Positions 38,630-47,702 are shown, numbered from the stretch's first letter. The stretch is 64,000 nt of DNA from Ignavibacteriota bacterium (GCA_016708125.1 JADJGF010000001.1:3370001-3434000); one strand, 5' to 3'. A program made the numbers and translations. The notes: generated from the sequence alone by a model not told the origin.

Positions 38630-39514
38630 ATGGTAACGATAAAAGAATTATTAAATCAGAAGAAAGTACTTGTGTCTGATGGAGCTTGGGGAACTTTTCT
38701 TCATAAGCAAGGATTACAGCCGGGAGAATGCCCGGAATTATGGAATGCTACAAATCGTGAAAAGGTGTTTAATGTAGCAAAAAGTTATGTCGATTCCGGA
38801 GCTGATATAATTTTAACAAATAGTTTTGGTGGAAGTCCATTCAAACTTTCACATTATGAATTACAAGAAAGAACTTACGAACTAAATAAACTTGCCGCCG
38901 AAATATCAAGAGAAGCTGCCGAAAATGATAAATTAGTTTTAGGTTCTATTGGTCCTACTGGAATTATTTTAATGATGGGGGAAGTTACTGAAGATGAACT
39001 TTATGAAGGATTTAAAATTCAAGTAAAAGGATTAATTGATGGTGGAGCAAATGCAATTTGCATCGAAACCATGTCAGCACTTGATGAAGCAATTCAAGCA
39101 ATAAAAGCTGTTAAATCAATTAGTAATACTGAAATTGTCTGTACTTTCACTTTTGAAAAAATGGTTGACGGAAGTTTTAAAACTATGATGGGAACTTCAC
39201 CAACAGAAATGGTAAAAGAATTGATGGAAATCGGAGTTGATGTAATTGGTGCAAATTGTGGTAATGGCTTTGAAAATATGATTGAAATTGTAAAAGAAAT
39301 TAGAAGTGTTGAAAAATATATTCCAATATTAATTCATGCAAATGCGGGAATGCCAATACTGGTAGATGATAAAACTATTTTCCCGGAATCTCCGGAATTT
39401 ATGGCTTCATTAGTTGTTGAACTTAAAAACTGCGGTGCAAATATTATTGGCGGTTGCTGTGGAACAACGCCCAAACATATTAGAGCTATTGCTCAGAAAC
39501 TTAAAAGTATTTAA
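38630..39514 (+). CDS. Homocysteine S-methyltransferase, stand-alone MetH N-module/BHMT family
   Basis: A 294-residue barrel with the family opening LVSDGAWGTFLHKQG, the NSFGG loop and the three zinc-binding cysteines: C210 in GANCGNG, C276 and C277 in GGCCGTTP. It moves a methyl group to homocysteine to give methionine. Its close linkage to a free-standing corrinoid protein indicates methylcobalamin as the donor, as in methionine synthase, but with the modules on separate chains. The stop codon overlaps the next start by one base (TAATG). This protein identifies the likely methyl acceptor of the corrinoid system. Confidence 0.92.
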   Translation: MVTIKELLNQKKVLVSDGAWGTFLHKQGLQPGECPELWNATNREKVFNVAKSYVDSGADIILTNSFGGSPFKLSHYELQERTYELNKLAAEISREAAENDKLVLGSIGPTGIILMMGEVTEDELYEGFKIQVKGLIDGGANAICIETMSALDEAIQAIKAVKSISNTEIVCTFTFEKMVDGSFKTMMGTSPTEMVKELMEIGVDVIGANCGNGFENMIEIVKEIRSVEKYIPILIHANAGMPILVDDKTIFPESPEFMASLVVELKNCGANIIGGCCGTTPKHIRAIAQKLKSI

Positions 39515-40248
39515 TGAAAATTATTAATCAAGAATTAGTAGAAAATAATTTATTTGTTTTAAAATTTGATCAATCTGAAATTGAAATTGATAAAGTAAAA
39601 ATTGCAGATGAAATTGGTTATGTAAATGGTAATCTACCCGAAAATATTGATGATTTGTTGAATCAAATTATTTTAGAATCAAAAGGTAAAATTTATATTG
39701 AAGCTGGTTATAAAACTGGTGAATTAAAATTATTTAATAAAAATATTTTCTTTAATGATACTGAATTTAATGTTAATAAAATTATATATAATCAATTTAT
39801 TGAAGCTGATAATGCAGCAATATTTGTTTGTACAATTGGAAATGAGATGGAATTATGGTCGAAGAAAAATACTGCAGAAGGAGATTTGTTGCGTGGTTAT
39901 TTAATAGATGTTACAGCTTCAACAATTGTAGAAAATGTAGCTGATTTGTTGCATGATTTTATTGGGAAAACATTTATTGAAAAAGATTGGAAAATTACAA
40001 ATAGATATAGTCCGGGTTATTGTAATTGGCAAGTAAATGAACAGCAAAACTTATTTTCATTACTTCCGAAAAATTTCTGCAATATTAAATTGAGTGATTC
40101 ATCCTTAATGAATCCAATAAAATCAATAAGCGGAATAATCGGCATAGGTAAAAATGTTAAGTACAGAGAATATTTTTGCGAAAGATGCGGAATTAAAGAT
40201 TGTACACAAAGAGTATATCTGCAAAGGAAAAAGAAATCAAAAATTTAA
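39514..40248 (+). CDS. MetH-type reactivation-domain protein (corrinoid reactivase)
   Basis: A 244-residue protein whose second half matches the SAM-binding activation domain of cobalamin-dependent methionine synthase: ASTIVENVADLLHDF, then the SAM motif NRYSPGYCNWQ (R164, G168, Y169), LSDSSLMNPIKSISGIIGIG, and a C-terminal Cys cluster C222-x2-C225-x4-C230. Stand-alone forms occur in anaerobes with split methionine synthases and methyltransferase systems, where they reductively remethylate cob(II)alamin formed by accidental oxidation. Its presence makes the operon self-sufficient for keeping the carrier active, without a RamA-type iron-sulfur reactivase. Start overlaps the preceding stop. Confidence 0.85.
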   Translation: MKIINQELVENNLFVLKFDQSEIEIDKVKIADEIGYVNGNLPENIDDLLNQIILESKGKIYIEAGYKTGELKLFNKNIFFNDTEFNVNKIIYNQFIEADNAAIFVCTIGNEMELWSKKNTAEGDLLRGYLIDVTASTIVENVADLLHDFIGKTFIEKDWKITNRYSPGYCNWQVNEQQNLFSLLPKNFCNIKLSDSSLMNPIKSISGIIGIGKNVKYREYFCERCGIKDCTQRVYLQRKKKSKI

Positions 40249-40264
40249 ATTATGCGAAAAAAAA

Positions 40265-41290
40265 ATGACTGATAAGAATTGGGAAATTTTATTACGAGTA
40301 ATTAATGGTGAAAAAATAAATCCGTTGCCAATTGGATTTATAATTGATAGTCCATGGTTACCAAATTGGTTTGGAGTTAATATAATTGATTATTTATCAA
40401 ATGATGAAATATGGCTTAACGCAAATTTGAAAGCTATTGAAAAATTTCCGGATGCAATGTTTCTTCCGGGATTTTGGAGTGAATATGGAATGTGTACGGA
40501 GCCTTCTGCATTTGGTTCAAAAGGAACTTTTCCAATAAATGAATTTCCGCATGCACATCGAGTAATTAATTCTGTCGAAGAAATTGATGATTTGGTAATT
40601 CCAAATCCGGAAACAGATGGATTGCTTCCTTTTGTTTTAAATAGATTAAAATTGGCTCAGCCAAAAATTGAAGCGAAAGGTCACAAAATTAGATTTGCTG
40701 TTGCCCGTGGTCCATTAAATATTGCAAGTTATTTAATGGGTACAACCGAATTACTTATAACAATGATGATGGATCCGGAAAAAATTCATTTGCTAATGCA
40801 GAAAATTACTGAGTTTCTAAAATCATGGATAAAGCTTCAGATGGATACTTTCCCAAGTATCGACGGCATTTTTATGCTTGATGATATTATTGGATTTATG
40901 AGTGCAGATGATTTCTCTATTTTTGGATTACAATATTTTAAAGATATTTATAATCAAAATGTTTCCGTAAAATTTTTGCATAATGATGCACCTTGTCGTG
41001 AATCGGCACCATTATTGAATGAAATGGGCATCAATCTATTTAATATGGGATTTGATGTTTCGCTTAATGAATTGAAAGAATTGACAAATAATAAAATTAC
41101 TTTGTTAGGAAATCTTCCACCAAGAGATGTTTTAGCGGCTGGAACTAAAGATGAAGTTTATACAAAAACGAAAGAGCTAATAAATTCAATAAATGATAGT
41201 TCAAGAATAATTTTATCATGCGGTGGTGGAATGCCGCCGAATGTTAGCTCAGAAAATATAAATTCATTTATTAGTGCAGTAAAAAAATAA
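40265..41290 (+). CDS. UroD-superfamily methyltransferase, divergent (candidate O-demethylase subunit)
   Basis: I choose ATG 40265 (341 residues), which avoids overlap with the previous gene; a longer frame from 40154 is possible but unlikely. The fold is that of the uroporphyrinogen decarboxylase superfamily, which includes the methylcobamide:CoM enzymes MtaA and MtbA and the O-demethylase-type enzymes. Residues in the zinc region are unusual: FLHNDAPCRE gives H239 and C244 (H-x4-C rather than H-x-C), with C319 in ILSCGGGMPP. Other marks are AVARGPLNIASYLMGTTE and GIFMLDDIIGFM. Because it differs from its neighbour, it is my candidate for the substrate-binding enzyme that takes the methyl group from the sugar. 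That role is inference. Confidence 0.78.
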   Translation: MTDKNWEILLRVINGEKINPLPIGFIIDSPWLPNWFGVNIIDYLSNDEIWLNANLKAIEKFPDAMFLPGFWSEYGMCTEPSAFGSKGTFPINEFPHAHRVINSVEEIDDLVIPNPETDGLLPFVLNRLKLAQPKIEAKGHKIRFAVARGPLNIASYLMGTTELLITMMMDPEKIHLLMQKITEFLKSWIKLQMDTFPSIDGIFMLDDIIGFMSADDFSIFGLQYFKDIYNQNVSVKFLHNDAPCRESAPLLNEMGINLFNMGFDVSLNELKELTNNKITLLGNLPPRDVLAAGTKDEVYTKTKELINSINDSSRIILSCGGGMPPNVSSENINSFISAVKK

Positions 41291-41298
41291 TAGAATTT

Positions 41299-42324
41299 AT
41301 GCATGTGCAAAATCTTAAAAATATTGTTTATAATTCTTTCAAAAATGGAAAAAGATTAGTAGCGCCGCTTGTTGGTTTTCCGGGAATTAAATTAGCCGAA
41401 TCATCAATAAAAATAGCACAACAAAATAGCTATGAACATTTTAAAGTTGTAAAAGCTAATTATGAGAAATTCAATCCAGATGCAATTTTCCCATTAATGG
41501 ATTTATCGGTCGAAGTAAATGCATTAGGTAAAGAATTTTTATTCCCCGAAAATGATTCAGCAACAATTGTGAAAAGTGAGTTTAATTTCGATCAATTAAA
41601 AAATCTACAAAAAATTAATATTGAATATGATTCAAGATTACAAAGCAATGTTGAAACACTTAAACTAATGACTAAAGAATTTCCGAGTGAAATAATTAAT
41701 TGTGCTTATGTTACCGGACCTTATACAATTGCAGGATTATTATTGGGAGCAGATGAAGCAGCAATTTCAACTATAACTAACTCGGAAAAACTGTTTAAAA
41801 TTTGTGATTTAGCTGAAATTGTTATTACAAAATATATTAATCTTTTAATTGATGCCGGTGCAAAACTAATATGTATCTTAGAACCAAGCGCAGTAATGCT
41901 TTCACTGGAGCAGTTTGAGAGATATTCATCAAATTATGTCAAAAGAATTATTTCAAAATTCCATAAATCTAATATTGATTTTGTATATCATGTTTGCGGA
42001 AATTCAAATCATCTGATTAATAAAATGTGTGATTCGGGTGTTAATGCATTAAGTTTAGATTCATGCGATGTTGGAATTAATCTGACTGAAATTGCAAAAA
42101 GAATTCCCGAAGAAATAATTCTAATTGGGAATATTAATCCGACCGGAAAAATTCTAAATGGAAAAGTTAAAGAAATTGAAAATGAAGTATTATTTTTGTT
42201 GAATGAAATGAAAAGTGTTCCAAATTTTATCTTAAGTACGGGATGCGATTTACCTTTAGATACACCAATTGAAAACATTGAGGCATTTATGAATGTTGGG
42301 AAAAATTATATTTCAAAATATTAA
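41299..42324 (+). CDS. UroD-superfamily (MtaA/MtbA-like) corrinoid methyltransferase
   Basis: A 341-residue protein with the same length and fold as its upstream neighbour but with the canonical zinc-site pattern of MtaA/MtbA-type methyltransferases: H231-x-C233 in VYHVCGNSN and C316 in ILSTGCDLPLDTP, plus TGPYTIAGLLLG in the middle of the barrel. Such enzymes move methyl groups between a corrinoid protein and a thiol or a methylated substrate. Starts 8 bases after the preceding stop and is followed after 16 bases by the GH10 xylanase. Whether it is a methyl donor enzyme or a second acceptor enzyme cannot be told from sequence. Confidence 0.85.
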   Translation: MHVQNLKNIVYNSFKNGKRLVAPLVGFPGIKLAESSIKIAQQNSYEHFKVVKANYEKFNPDAIFPLMDLSVEVNALGKEFLFPENDSATIVKSEFNFDQLKNLQKINIEYDSRLQSNVETLKLMTKEFPSEIINCAYVTGPYTIAGLLLGADEAAISTITNSEKLFKICDLAEIVITKYINLLIDAGAKLICILEPSAVMLSLEQFERYSSNYVKRIISKFHKSNIDFVYHVCGNSNHLINKMCDSGVNALSLDSCDVGINLTEIAKRIPEEIILIGNINPTGKILNGKVKEIENEVLFLLNEMKSVPNFILSTGCDLPLDTPIENIEAFMNVGKNYISKY

Positions 42325-42340
42325 ATAGTTGGGAGATAAA

Positions 42341-43468
42341 ATGAATAAGAAAATATTTTTATTATTTAATGCCTTTTTAACTTTTGTAACATTTATAAGT
42401 TTTAAGGCGCAAGTAATTGAAGATAAGGTTACTTTAAAAGAGGTTTTTAAGGATCATTATTTAATTGGCAATGCATTAAATACTTGGCAAATTTTAGGAA
42501 AAGATCCCAAAGCAATTGAATTAGTAAAGCAGCATTTCAATAGTATCACTCCGGAAAATATGATGAAATGGGAAAATATTCATCCTAAACCAAATCAGTA
42601 TAATTTTGAGCCGGTTGATAGTTTTGTTGCTTTCGGTGAAAAAAATAAGATGTTTATTATTGGTCATACTTTGTTATGGCATGCGCAAACACCAAAGTGG
42701 GTTTTTGAATATGAGGAAGGAAAATTAGTTTCCCGCGATAATTTGTTAAGTAGATTAAAAAATCATATTCATACAGTCGTAGGAAGATACAAAGGAAGAA
42801 TTCATGGTTGGGATGTTGTAAATGAAGCTATTGAAGATAATGGTGATTTGAGAAAATCTAAATGGTATCAAATTATTGGTGAAGATTATATGGAAAAAGC
42901 GTTTGAATATGCTCGTGAAGCTGATCCCAATGTTGAATTATACTATAATGATTATAATATGTGGCACAAAGGTAAAGTTAAAAAAGTAATTGAAATAGTA
43001 AATTCATTGCAAGCAAAAAATATTAAAATTGATGGAATTGGATTGCAAGGACATTGGGGATTGGATTATCCAAGTAATGAAGAAATTGATTTTGCATTTT
43101 CTGAATATTCAAAACTAAATGTAAAATTAATGATAACAGAATTAGATGTTCAAGTTCTACCACTTCCCGAAGGAAACATTGGAGCAGATATTTCAAAGAA
43201 TTTTGAACTTCAGCAAAAATATAATCCATTTCCAAAAGAATTCCCGGATTCAATGCAAGTTAAATTGGGTAAACGTTATGAAGACTTTTTCAACCTATTT
43301 AATAAGTATAAAGAAAAAATTACTCGTGTAACTTTTTGGGGAGTTACGGATGCTCATTCATGGCACAACGGCTGGCCGATTAGAGGTAGAACAGCTTATC
43401 CATTGCTATTTGATAGAAATTATTTACCTAAACCAGCTTTTGATTTTGTAATAAAAACTGTTAAATAA
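42341..43468 (+). CDS. GH10 endo-beta-1,4-xylanase
   Basis: I start at ATG 42341 behind GGGAGATAA, which gives a 375-residue protein with a clean signal peptide (cut near FKAQ, residue 24). It is a single GH10 barrel: SITPENMMKWENIHP, GHTLLWHAQTPKW, acid/base E162 in WDVVNEAI, GIGLQGHWGLD, nucleophile E267 in ITELDVQVL, and the C-terminal VTFWGVTDAHSW. It has no carbohydrate-binding module and no T9SS tail, so it probably works in the periplasm on imported xylo-oligosaccharides and makes short, MeGlcA-capped products for GH67. Confidence 0.96.
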   Translation: MNKKIFLLFNAFLTFVTFISFKAQVIEDKVTLKEVFKDHYLIGNALNTWQILGKDPKAIELVKQHFNSITPENMMKWENIHPKPNQYNFEPVDSFVAFGEKNKMFIIGHTLLWHAQTPKWVFEYEEGKLVSRDNLLSRLKNHIHTVVGRYKGRIHGWDVVNEAIEDNGDLRKSKWYQIIGEDYMEKAFEYAREADPNVELYYNDYNMWHKGKVKKVIEIVNSLQAKNIKIDGIGLQGHWGLDYPSNEEIDFAFSEYSKLNVKLMITELDVQVLPLPEGNIGADISKNFELQQKYNPFPKEFPDSMQVKLGKRYEDFFNLFNKYKEKITRVTFWGVTDAHSWHNGWPIRGRTAYPLLFDRNYLPKPAFDFVIKTVK

Positions 43469-43492
43469 ATTAGCTTGAAATTCTGGTGAATT

Positions 43493-45655
43493 ATGAGATT
43501 AAAATTTCTTCAAATAATATTATTATTTCTTTTTCTTAGTAGTATAAATGCTGAAAATGGTTATAGATTATGGCTAAGATATGATTTGATACAAGATCAA
43601 AAAGTTTTAGAAAATTATAAAAAAGATATTAATGGAATTATAGCTCTTGGAAATTCTGAAACAATAAAAATCTCTTCCATGGAATTAGTCGATGGAATAA
43701 AGGGATTGACGGGTATTGAAGTTCTTCCGTTTAATCAAGAAAGTCTAAATAGAACAATTGTTATTGGAAATTATAATGAAGAAATAATAAAAAAAAATAT
43801 TTCCAAAAGTGAAATTGCACAAATAAATGATGAAGGATTTTTAATAAAGTCAATTTATGAGGAGAATAAAAAATTCATAATAATTAGTGCAAAAACTGAT
43901 ATTGGAGTTTTGTATGGTTCGTTCCATTTTTTAAGTTTACTTCAAACTCAGCAAAGTATAGAAAATCTTGATATTAAAAATTCACCCAAAATTAAATTAC
44001 GTGTACTAAATCATTGGGATAATTTAGATAGAACTGTTGAAAGAGGTTATGCCGGATTTTCAATTTGGGATTGGCATAAACTTCCTAAATTTATTGATAA
44101 ACGCTATATTGAATACGCCAGAGCCAATGCCAGCATAGGAATTAACGGAACAGTTCTAACAAATGTTAACGCCAATGCCATTGTTTTAACAAAAGAATAT
44201 TTGCAAAAAGTTAAAGCATTAGCTGATATATTCCGTCCATATGGAATTAAAGTATATTTAACTGCAAGATTTAGTGCGCCAATAGAAATTGGCGGATTAA
44301 AAACTGCTGATCCATTTGATGAAAATGTAATCAATTGGTGGAAAGAAAAAGTTCAAGAAATTTATTCATACATTCCGGATTTTGGCGGATTTTTAGTAAA
44401 AGCAAATTCCGAAGGTCAACCCGGACCACAAAATTATAATAGAACCCACGCTGATGGTGCAAATTTATTAGCTGATGCTTTGAAGCCATTTAATGGTGTT
44501 GCAATATGGCGTGCGTTTGTTTACAGTAATGAAAATCCGGAAGATCGTGCAAAGCAAGCTGTAATTGAGTTTAAACCGTTTGATGGAAAATTTAGAGAAA
44601 ATGTTCTTATTCAAACTAAAAATGGTGCAATTGATTTTCAGCCTCGAGAACCATTTCATCCACTTTTTGGAACTATGTCAAATACTAATTTGATGATGGA
44701 ATTTCAAATCGCGCAAGAATATTTGGGACAAGCAACACATTTAGTTTATCTCGCACCGTTATTCAAAGAATGTTTGGATTCCGATACGTATGCTAAAGGG
44801 AAAAATTCATTTGTGAAAAATATTGTTGATGGAAGTCTGAACAATAATAAAATAAGTGGGATTGCCGGTGTTGCAAATATTGGAAATGATATAAATTGGA
44901 CCGGACATTTATTTGGTCAAGCAAATTGGTTTGCATTTGGAAAATTAGCATGGAATTATAATTTGACTTCAAAGGAAATATCAGAAGATTGGATTAAAAT
45001 GACTTTTTCAAATGATGAAATGTTTGTTAATTCAATTTCTGAAATGATGATAAATTCTAGAGAAAATCTTGTTGATTATATGACACCTTTAGGACTGCAT
45101 CATATTATGGGATGGGATCATCATTATGGACCTTCACCATGGATTAAGGATAAACCTCGCGCTGATTGGACTTCGGTATATTATCATAAAGCAGATAGTT
45201 TAGGAATTGGTTTTGATCGAACTAAAAAGGGAAGTGATGCAGTTTCTCAATACAATAAAGAAGTATCGAAAATATTTAATGATATTGAGGAATGTCCCGA
45301 AGAATATTTGCTTTGGTTTCATCATGTTTCGTGGAATTACAAATTAAAAAATGGTAACAAACTTTGGGATGAAATTTGTTACAGATATTATGATGGTGTA
45401 AATTCTGTTAATAAAATGAATGAAAAATGGAATTCGTTTGAGAATGTTGTGGATAGTGAAAGATTTAATCATGTTAAAATGTTATTGGATATTCAAAAAG
45501 ATGAAGCAATTTGGTGGAGAAATGCGTGTGTACTTTACTTTCAAACATTTTCTAAAATGGAAATTCCGAACAATTTAGAAAAACCAAATCAAACTTTAGA
45601 ATATTATCAAAATTTAAAATTCCCTTATGCACCGGGAATAAAACCAACTTGGTAA
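43493..45655 (+). CDS. GH67 alpha-glucuronidase
   Basis: A 720-residue enzyme with a signal peptide (MRLKFLQIILLFLFLSSINA) and all GH67 landmarks: GYRLWLRY at the mature N-terminus, LRVLNHWDNLDRTVERGYAG, E308 (general acid, KANSEGQPGP), D381 (KNGAIDFQPREP) and E409 (AQEYLG). The spacings E to D of 73 and D to E of 28 equal those of characterised family members as I recall them. GH67 removes 4-O-MeGlcA only from the non-reducing terminal xylose of xylo-oligosaccharides, so it complements GH115. It ends the long + strand operon; the convergent uxuA stops 10 bases away. Confidence 0.96.
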   Translation: MRLKFLQIILLFLFLSSINAENGYRLWLRYDLIQDQKVLENYKKDINGIIALGNSETIKISSMELVDGIKGLTGIEVLPFNQESLNRTIVIGNYNEEIIKKNISKSEIAQINDEGFLIKSIYEENKKFIIISAKTDIGVLYGSFHFLSLLQTQQSIENLDIKNSPKIKLRVLNHWDNLDRTVERGYAGFSIWDWHKLPKFIDKRYIEYARANASIGINGTVLTNVNANAIVLTKEYLQKVKALADIFRPYGIKVYLTARFSAPIEIGGLKTADPFDENVINWWKEKVQEIYSYIPDFGGFLVKANSEGQPGPQNYNRTHADGANLLADALKPFNGVAIWRAFVYSNENPEDRAKQAVIEFKPFDGKFRENVLIQTKNGAIDFQPREPFHPLFGTMSNTNLMMEFQIAQEYLGQATHLVYLAPLFKECLDSDTYAKGKNSFVKNIVDGSLNNNKISGIAGVANIGNDINWTGHLFGQANWFAFGKLAWNYNLTSKEISEDWIKMTFSNDEMFVNSISEMMINSRENLVDYMTPLGLHHIMGWDHHYGPSPWIKDKPRADWTSVYYHKADSLGIGFDRTKKGSDAVSQYNKEVSKIFNDIEECPEEYLLWFHHVSWNYKLKNGNKLWDEICYRYYDGVNSVNKMNEKWNSFENVVDSERFNHVKMLLDIQKDEAIWWRNACVLYFQTFSKMEIPNNLEKPNQTLEYYQNLKFPYAPGIKPTW

Positions 45656-45665
45656 AATTTTACAA

Positions 45666-46853
45666 TTAAAATATTGATCGAATTATTCCTAGTTCTAAAC
45701 CTCGCAATTCTGCTAAACCTCTTAATCTGCCGACTAAAGAATAACCGGGATAAATTCCCGTTCTATCTTTATCGGGAAAAAGTAAATGACCATGATCCGG
45801 TCGCATTGGCATTCTAAAATCTTTTCTGCCATTTTCAATTCTTCTTTTTTGTTCGAGTAAAAATTCTTTAACAATATTATATAAATCAATTTCACCTTCA
45901 AGGTGATATGTTTCTTGAAAATCTCCTTGCGAATTTCTTTTAACATTTCTTAGGTGAATGAAATTAACTCGATTTGAAAATTGTTTAGCCATCTCAACTA
46001 AATCATTATTCACACTTACGCCAAGTGAACCAGAACAAAAAGTTATTCCATTTGAATTAGAATTGTAAGCATTTAAGATTTGATTGATATCTTTTTCATT
46101 TCCAGCTACTCTTGGTAAACCCAATAATGACCAAGGCGGATCATCGGGATGAATTGCAAGGTTAACTTTATATTCTTCTGCTATTGGAGCAATTTCAGAA
46201 ATAAAATAATATAAATTTTCTCTAAGCTCTTTATCTCCAATTTCTTCATATTCACTTAAAGCAATTTTAAAATCATCAAGTGAATATGCGTCCAATGAGC
46301 CGGGCAAACCATAAAGAATTGTTGAAATTAATTTATCTATTGCTGAGTTATCAAGTTGAAGAAAATATTTTTTTGCTTCATCAATTTGAGTTTGCGAATA
46401 TTCATTTTCAGCAATTTTTCGTTTTAGAATAAATAAGTCAAAAGCTCTAAATGCTACTGAATTAAATTTAGATGTTATTGAACCATCTTCATTTACAACT
46501 TTTAAATCCGTTCTTGACCAATCAAGTATTGGCATAAAGTTGTAACAGATGGTATCGATTCCACATTTTGCTATGTTTTGAATTGATATTTTATAATTCT
46601 CAATTAACGATTTATAATTATTTTTCCTTTTTTTTATATTTTCATGAACCGGAAGACTTTCAACAACCGACCATGTAAATCCTTCTAATTCAATTAGACC
46701 TTTTCTCCTTAAAATATCATCTTCTTGCCAAATATCACCTACGGGAATTTGATGCAATGCAGAAACAATTCCGGTTGCACTGGTCTGTTTAATTTCTTTA
46801 AGTGAGTACGGATCATTTGGACCAAACCATCGCCAAGTTTGTTGAAATGCCAT
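45666..46853 (-). CDS. uxuA: Mannonate dehydratase
   Basis: A 395-residue protein that is unmistakably UxuA: QQTWRWFGPNDPYSL and ATGIVSALHQIPVGDIW at the start, NFMPILDWSRTDL, the metal-site segments AIHPDDPPWSLLGLPRVAG, TFCSGSLGV and FIHLRNVKR, and the C-terminal MRPDHGHL. It dehydrates D-mannonate to 2-keto-3-deoxygluconate in glucuronate catabolism. It is the last gene of a leftward operon with the SDR (24-base gap) and xylose isomerase, joining pentose and uronate catabolism in one transcript. Confidence 0.97.
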   Translation of the reverse strand: MAFQQTWRWFGPNDPYSLKEIKQTSATGIVSALHQIPVGDIWQEDDILRRKGLIELEGFTWSVVESLPVHENIKKRKNNYKSLIENYKISIQNIAKCGIDTICYNFMPILDWSRTDLKVVNEDGSITSKFNSVAFRAFDLFILKRKIAENEYSQTQIDEAKKYFLQLDNSAIDKLISTILYGLPGSLDAYSLDDFKIALSEYEEIGDKELRENLYYFISEIAPIAEEYKVNLAIHPDDPPWSLLGLPRVAGNEKDINQILNAYNSNSNGITFCSGSLGVSVNNDLVEMAKQFSNRVNFIHLRNVKRNSQGDFQETYHLEGEIDLYNIVKEFLLEQKRRIENGRKDFRMPMRPDHGHLLFPDKDRTGIYPGYSLVGRLRGLAELRGLELGIIRSIF

Positions 46854-46877
46854 AAAAATACTTTCTAAATATTTTGA

Positions 46878-47702
46878 TTATACACCACTAAATATACTAA
46901 AGCCGCCATCAATAGGAATAATTGTGCCGGTAACAAATTTTGAAGCATCGCTGGCGAGATAGAGAATAGAACCTATTAATTCATCTGGTTCTCCAAATCT
47001 TTTAAATGGAGTCATATGAATAATATCATTCCCTCTTTGAGTAAGAGTTCCATCTTGTTCAGTCAATAAAGTTCTGTTTTGATCTGTTAATAGAAATCCC
47101 GGGGCAATTGCATTAACGCGAATTCCATTCCCAAATTTTTGTGCCAACTCAACAGCCATCCCTTTTGTAAAATTATCTACAGAAGCTTTTGCCGCTGAAT
47201 ATCCTACAACCCTTGTAATAGTACGGAAGGTTGCCATTGAAGAAATATTGATTATTGATCCACTTTTTTGATTTGACATTGTTTTACCAAAAATAAGTGT
47301 TGGCAAAACTGTTCCATAGAAATTTAAATTTGTAACTTTTTGAAGTTCTTCAATCTTTAAATCAAATATAGTTTGATCAAGTCCAATAGTTGCACCGGGA
47401 ATATTTCCGCCAGCAGCATTAACTAAAATATCAATAGTTCCGTATTTTTCTAAAACTTGCTGTTTTACATCGTCAAGACTTTTTTCTTCTAAAACGTTAC
47501 ATTGAATTCCGCTAACTTCACTTCCAAATATTTTAAGGTGTTCAACCTTTTTTTTAAGATTAGATTCATTAATATCAAGTAAAACAACTTTTACACCAGC
47601 TTGTAAAAATCCTTTTGCCATTTCACCGGCAAGAACACCGCCACCACCGGTTAACAATGCAACTTTATCTTGTAAATTGAATAATTTATTTAAGAATTCC
47701 AT
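46878..47702 (-). CDS. SDR-family oxidoreductase, probable fructuronate reductase (UxuB-type)
   Basis: A 274-residue short-chain dehydrogenase: cofactor motif ALLTGGGGVLAGEMA, NAAGG after strand 4, catalytic Ser in NISSMA and Y-x3-K in GYSAAKASV, and a C-terminal VTGTIIPIDGG. The longer loop after NAAGGNIPGAT and the direct linkage to uxuA are typical of the SDR-type D-mannonate oxidoreductase that replaces classical UxuB in many bacteria; it reduces D-fructuronate to D-mannonate. Classical UxuB belongs to another family, so I leave the symbol blank. Confidence 0.85.
   Translation of the reverse strand: MEFLNKLFNLQDKVALLTGGGGVLAGEMAKGFLQAGVKVVLLDINESNLKKKVEHLKIFGSEVSGIQCNVLEEKSLDDVKQQVLEKYGTIDILVNAAGGNIPGATIGLDQTIFDLKIEELQKVTNLNFYGTVLPTLIFGKTMSNQKSGSIINISSMATFRTITRVVGYSAAKASVDNFTKGMAVELAQKFGNGIRVNAIAPGFLLTDQNRTLLTEQDGTLTQRGNDIIHMTPFKRFGEPDELIGSILYLASDASKFVTGTIIPIDGGFSIFSGV

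Noticed and set aside
40154..40264. Longer start for the first UroD-type gene
   Set aside because: It would overlap the reactivation gene by 95 bases; from ATG 40265 the protein has the same length as its paralogue.
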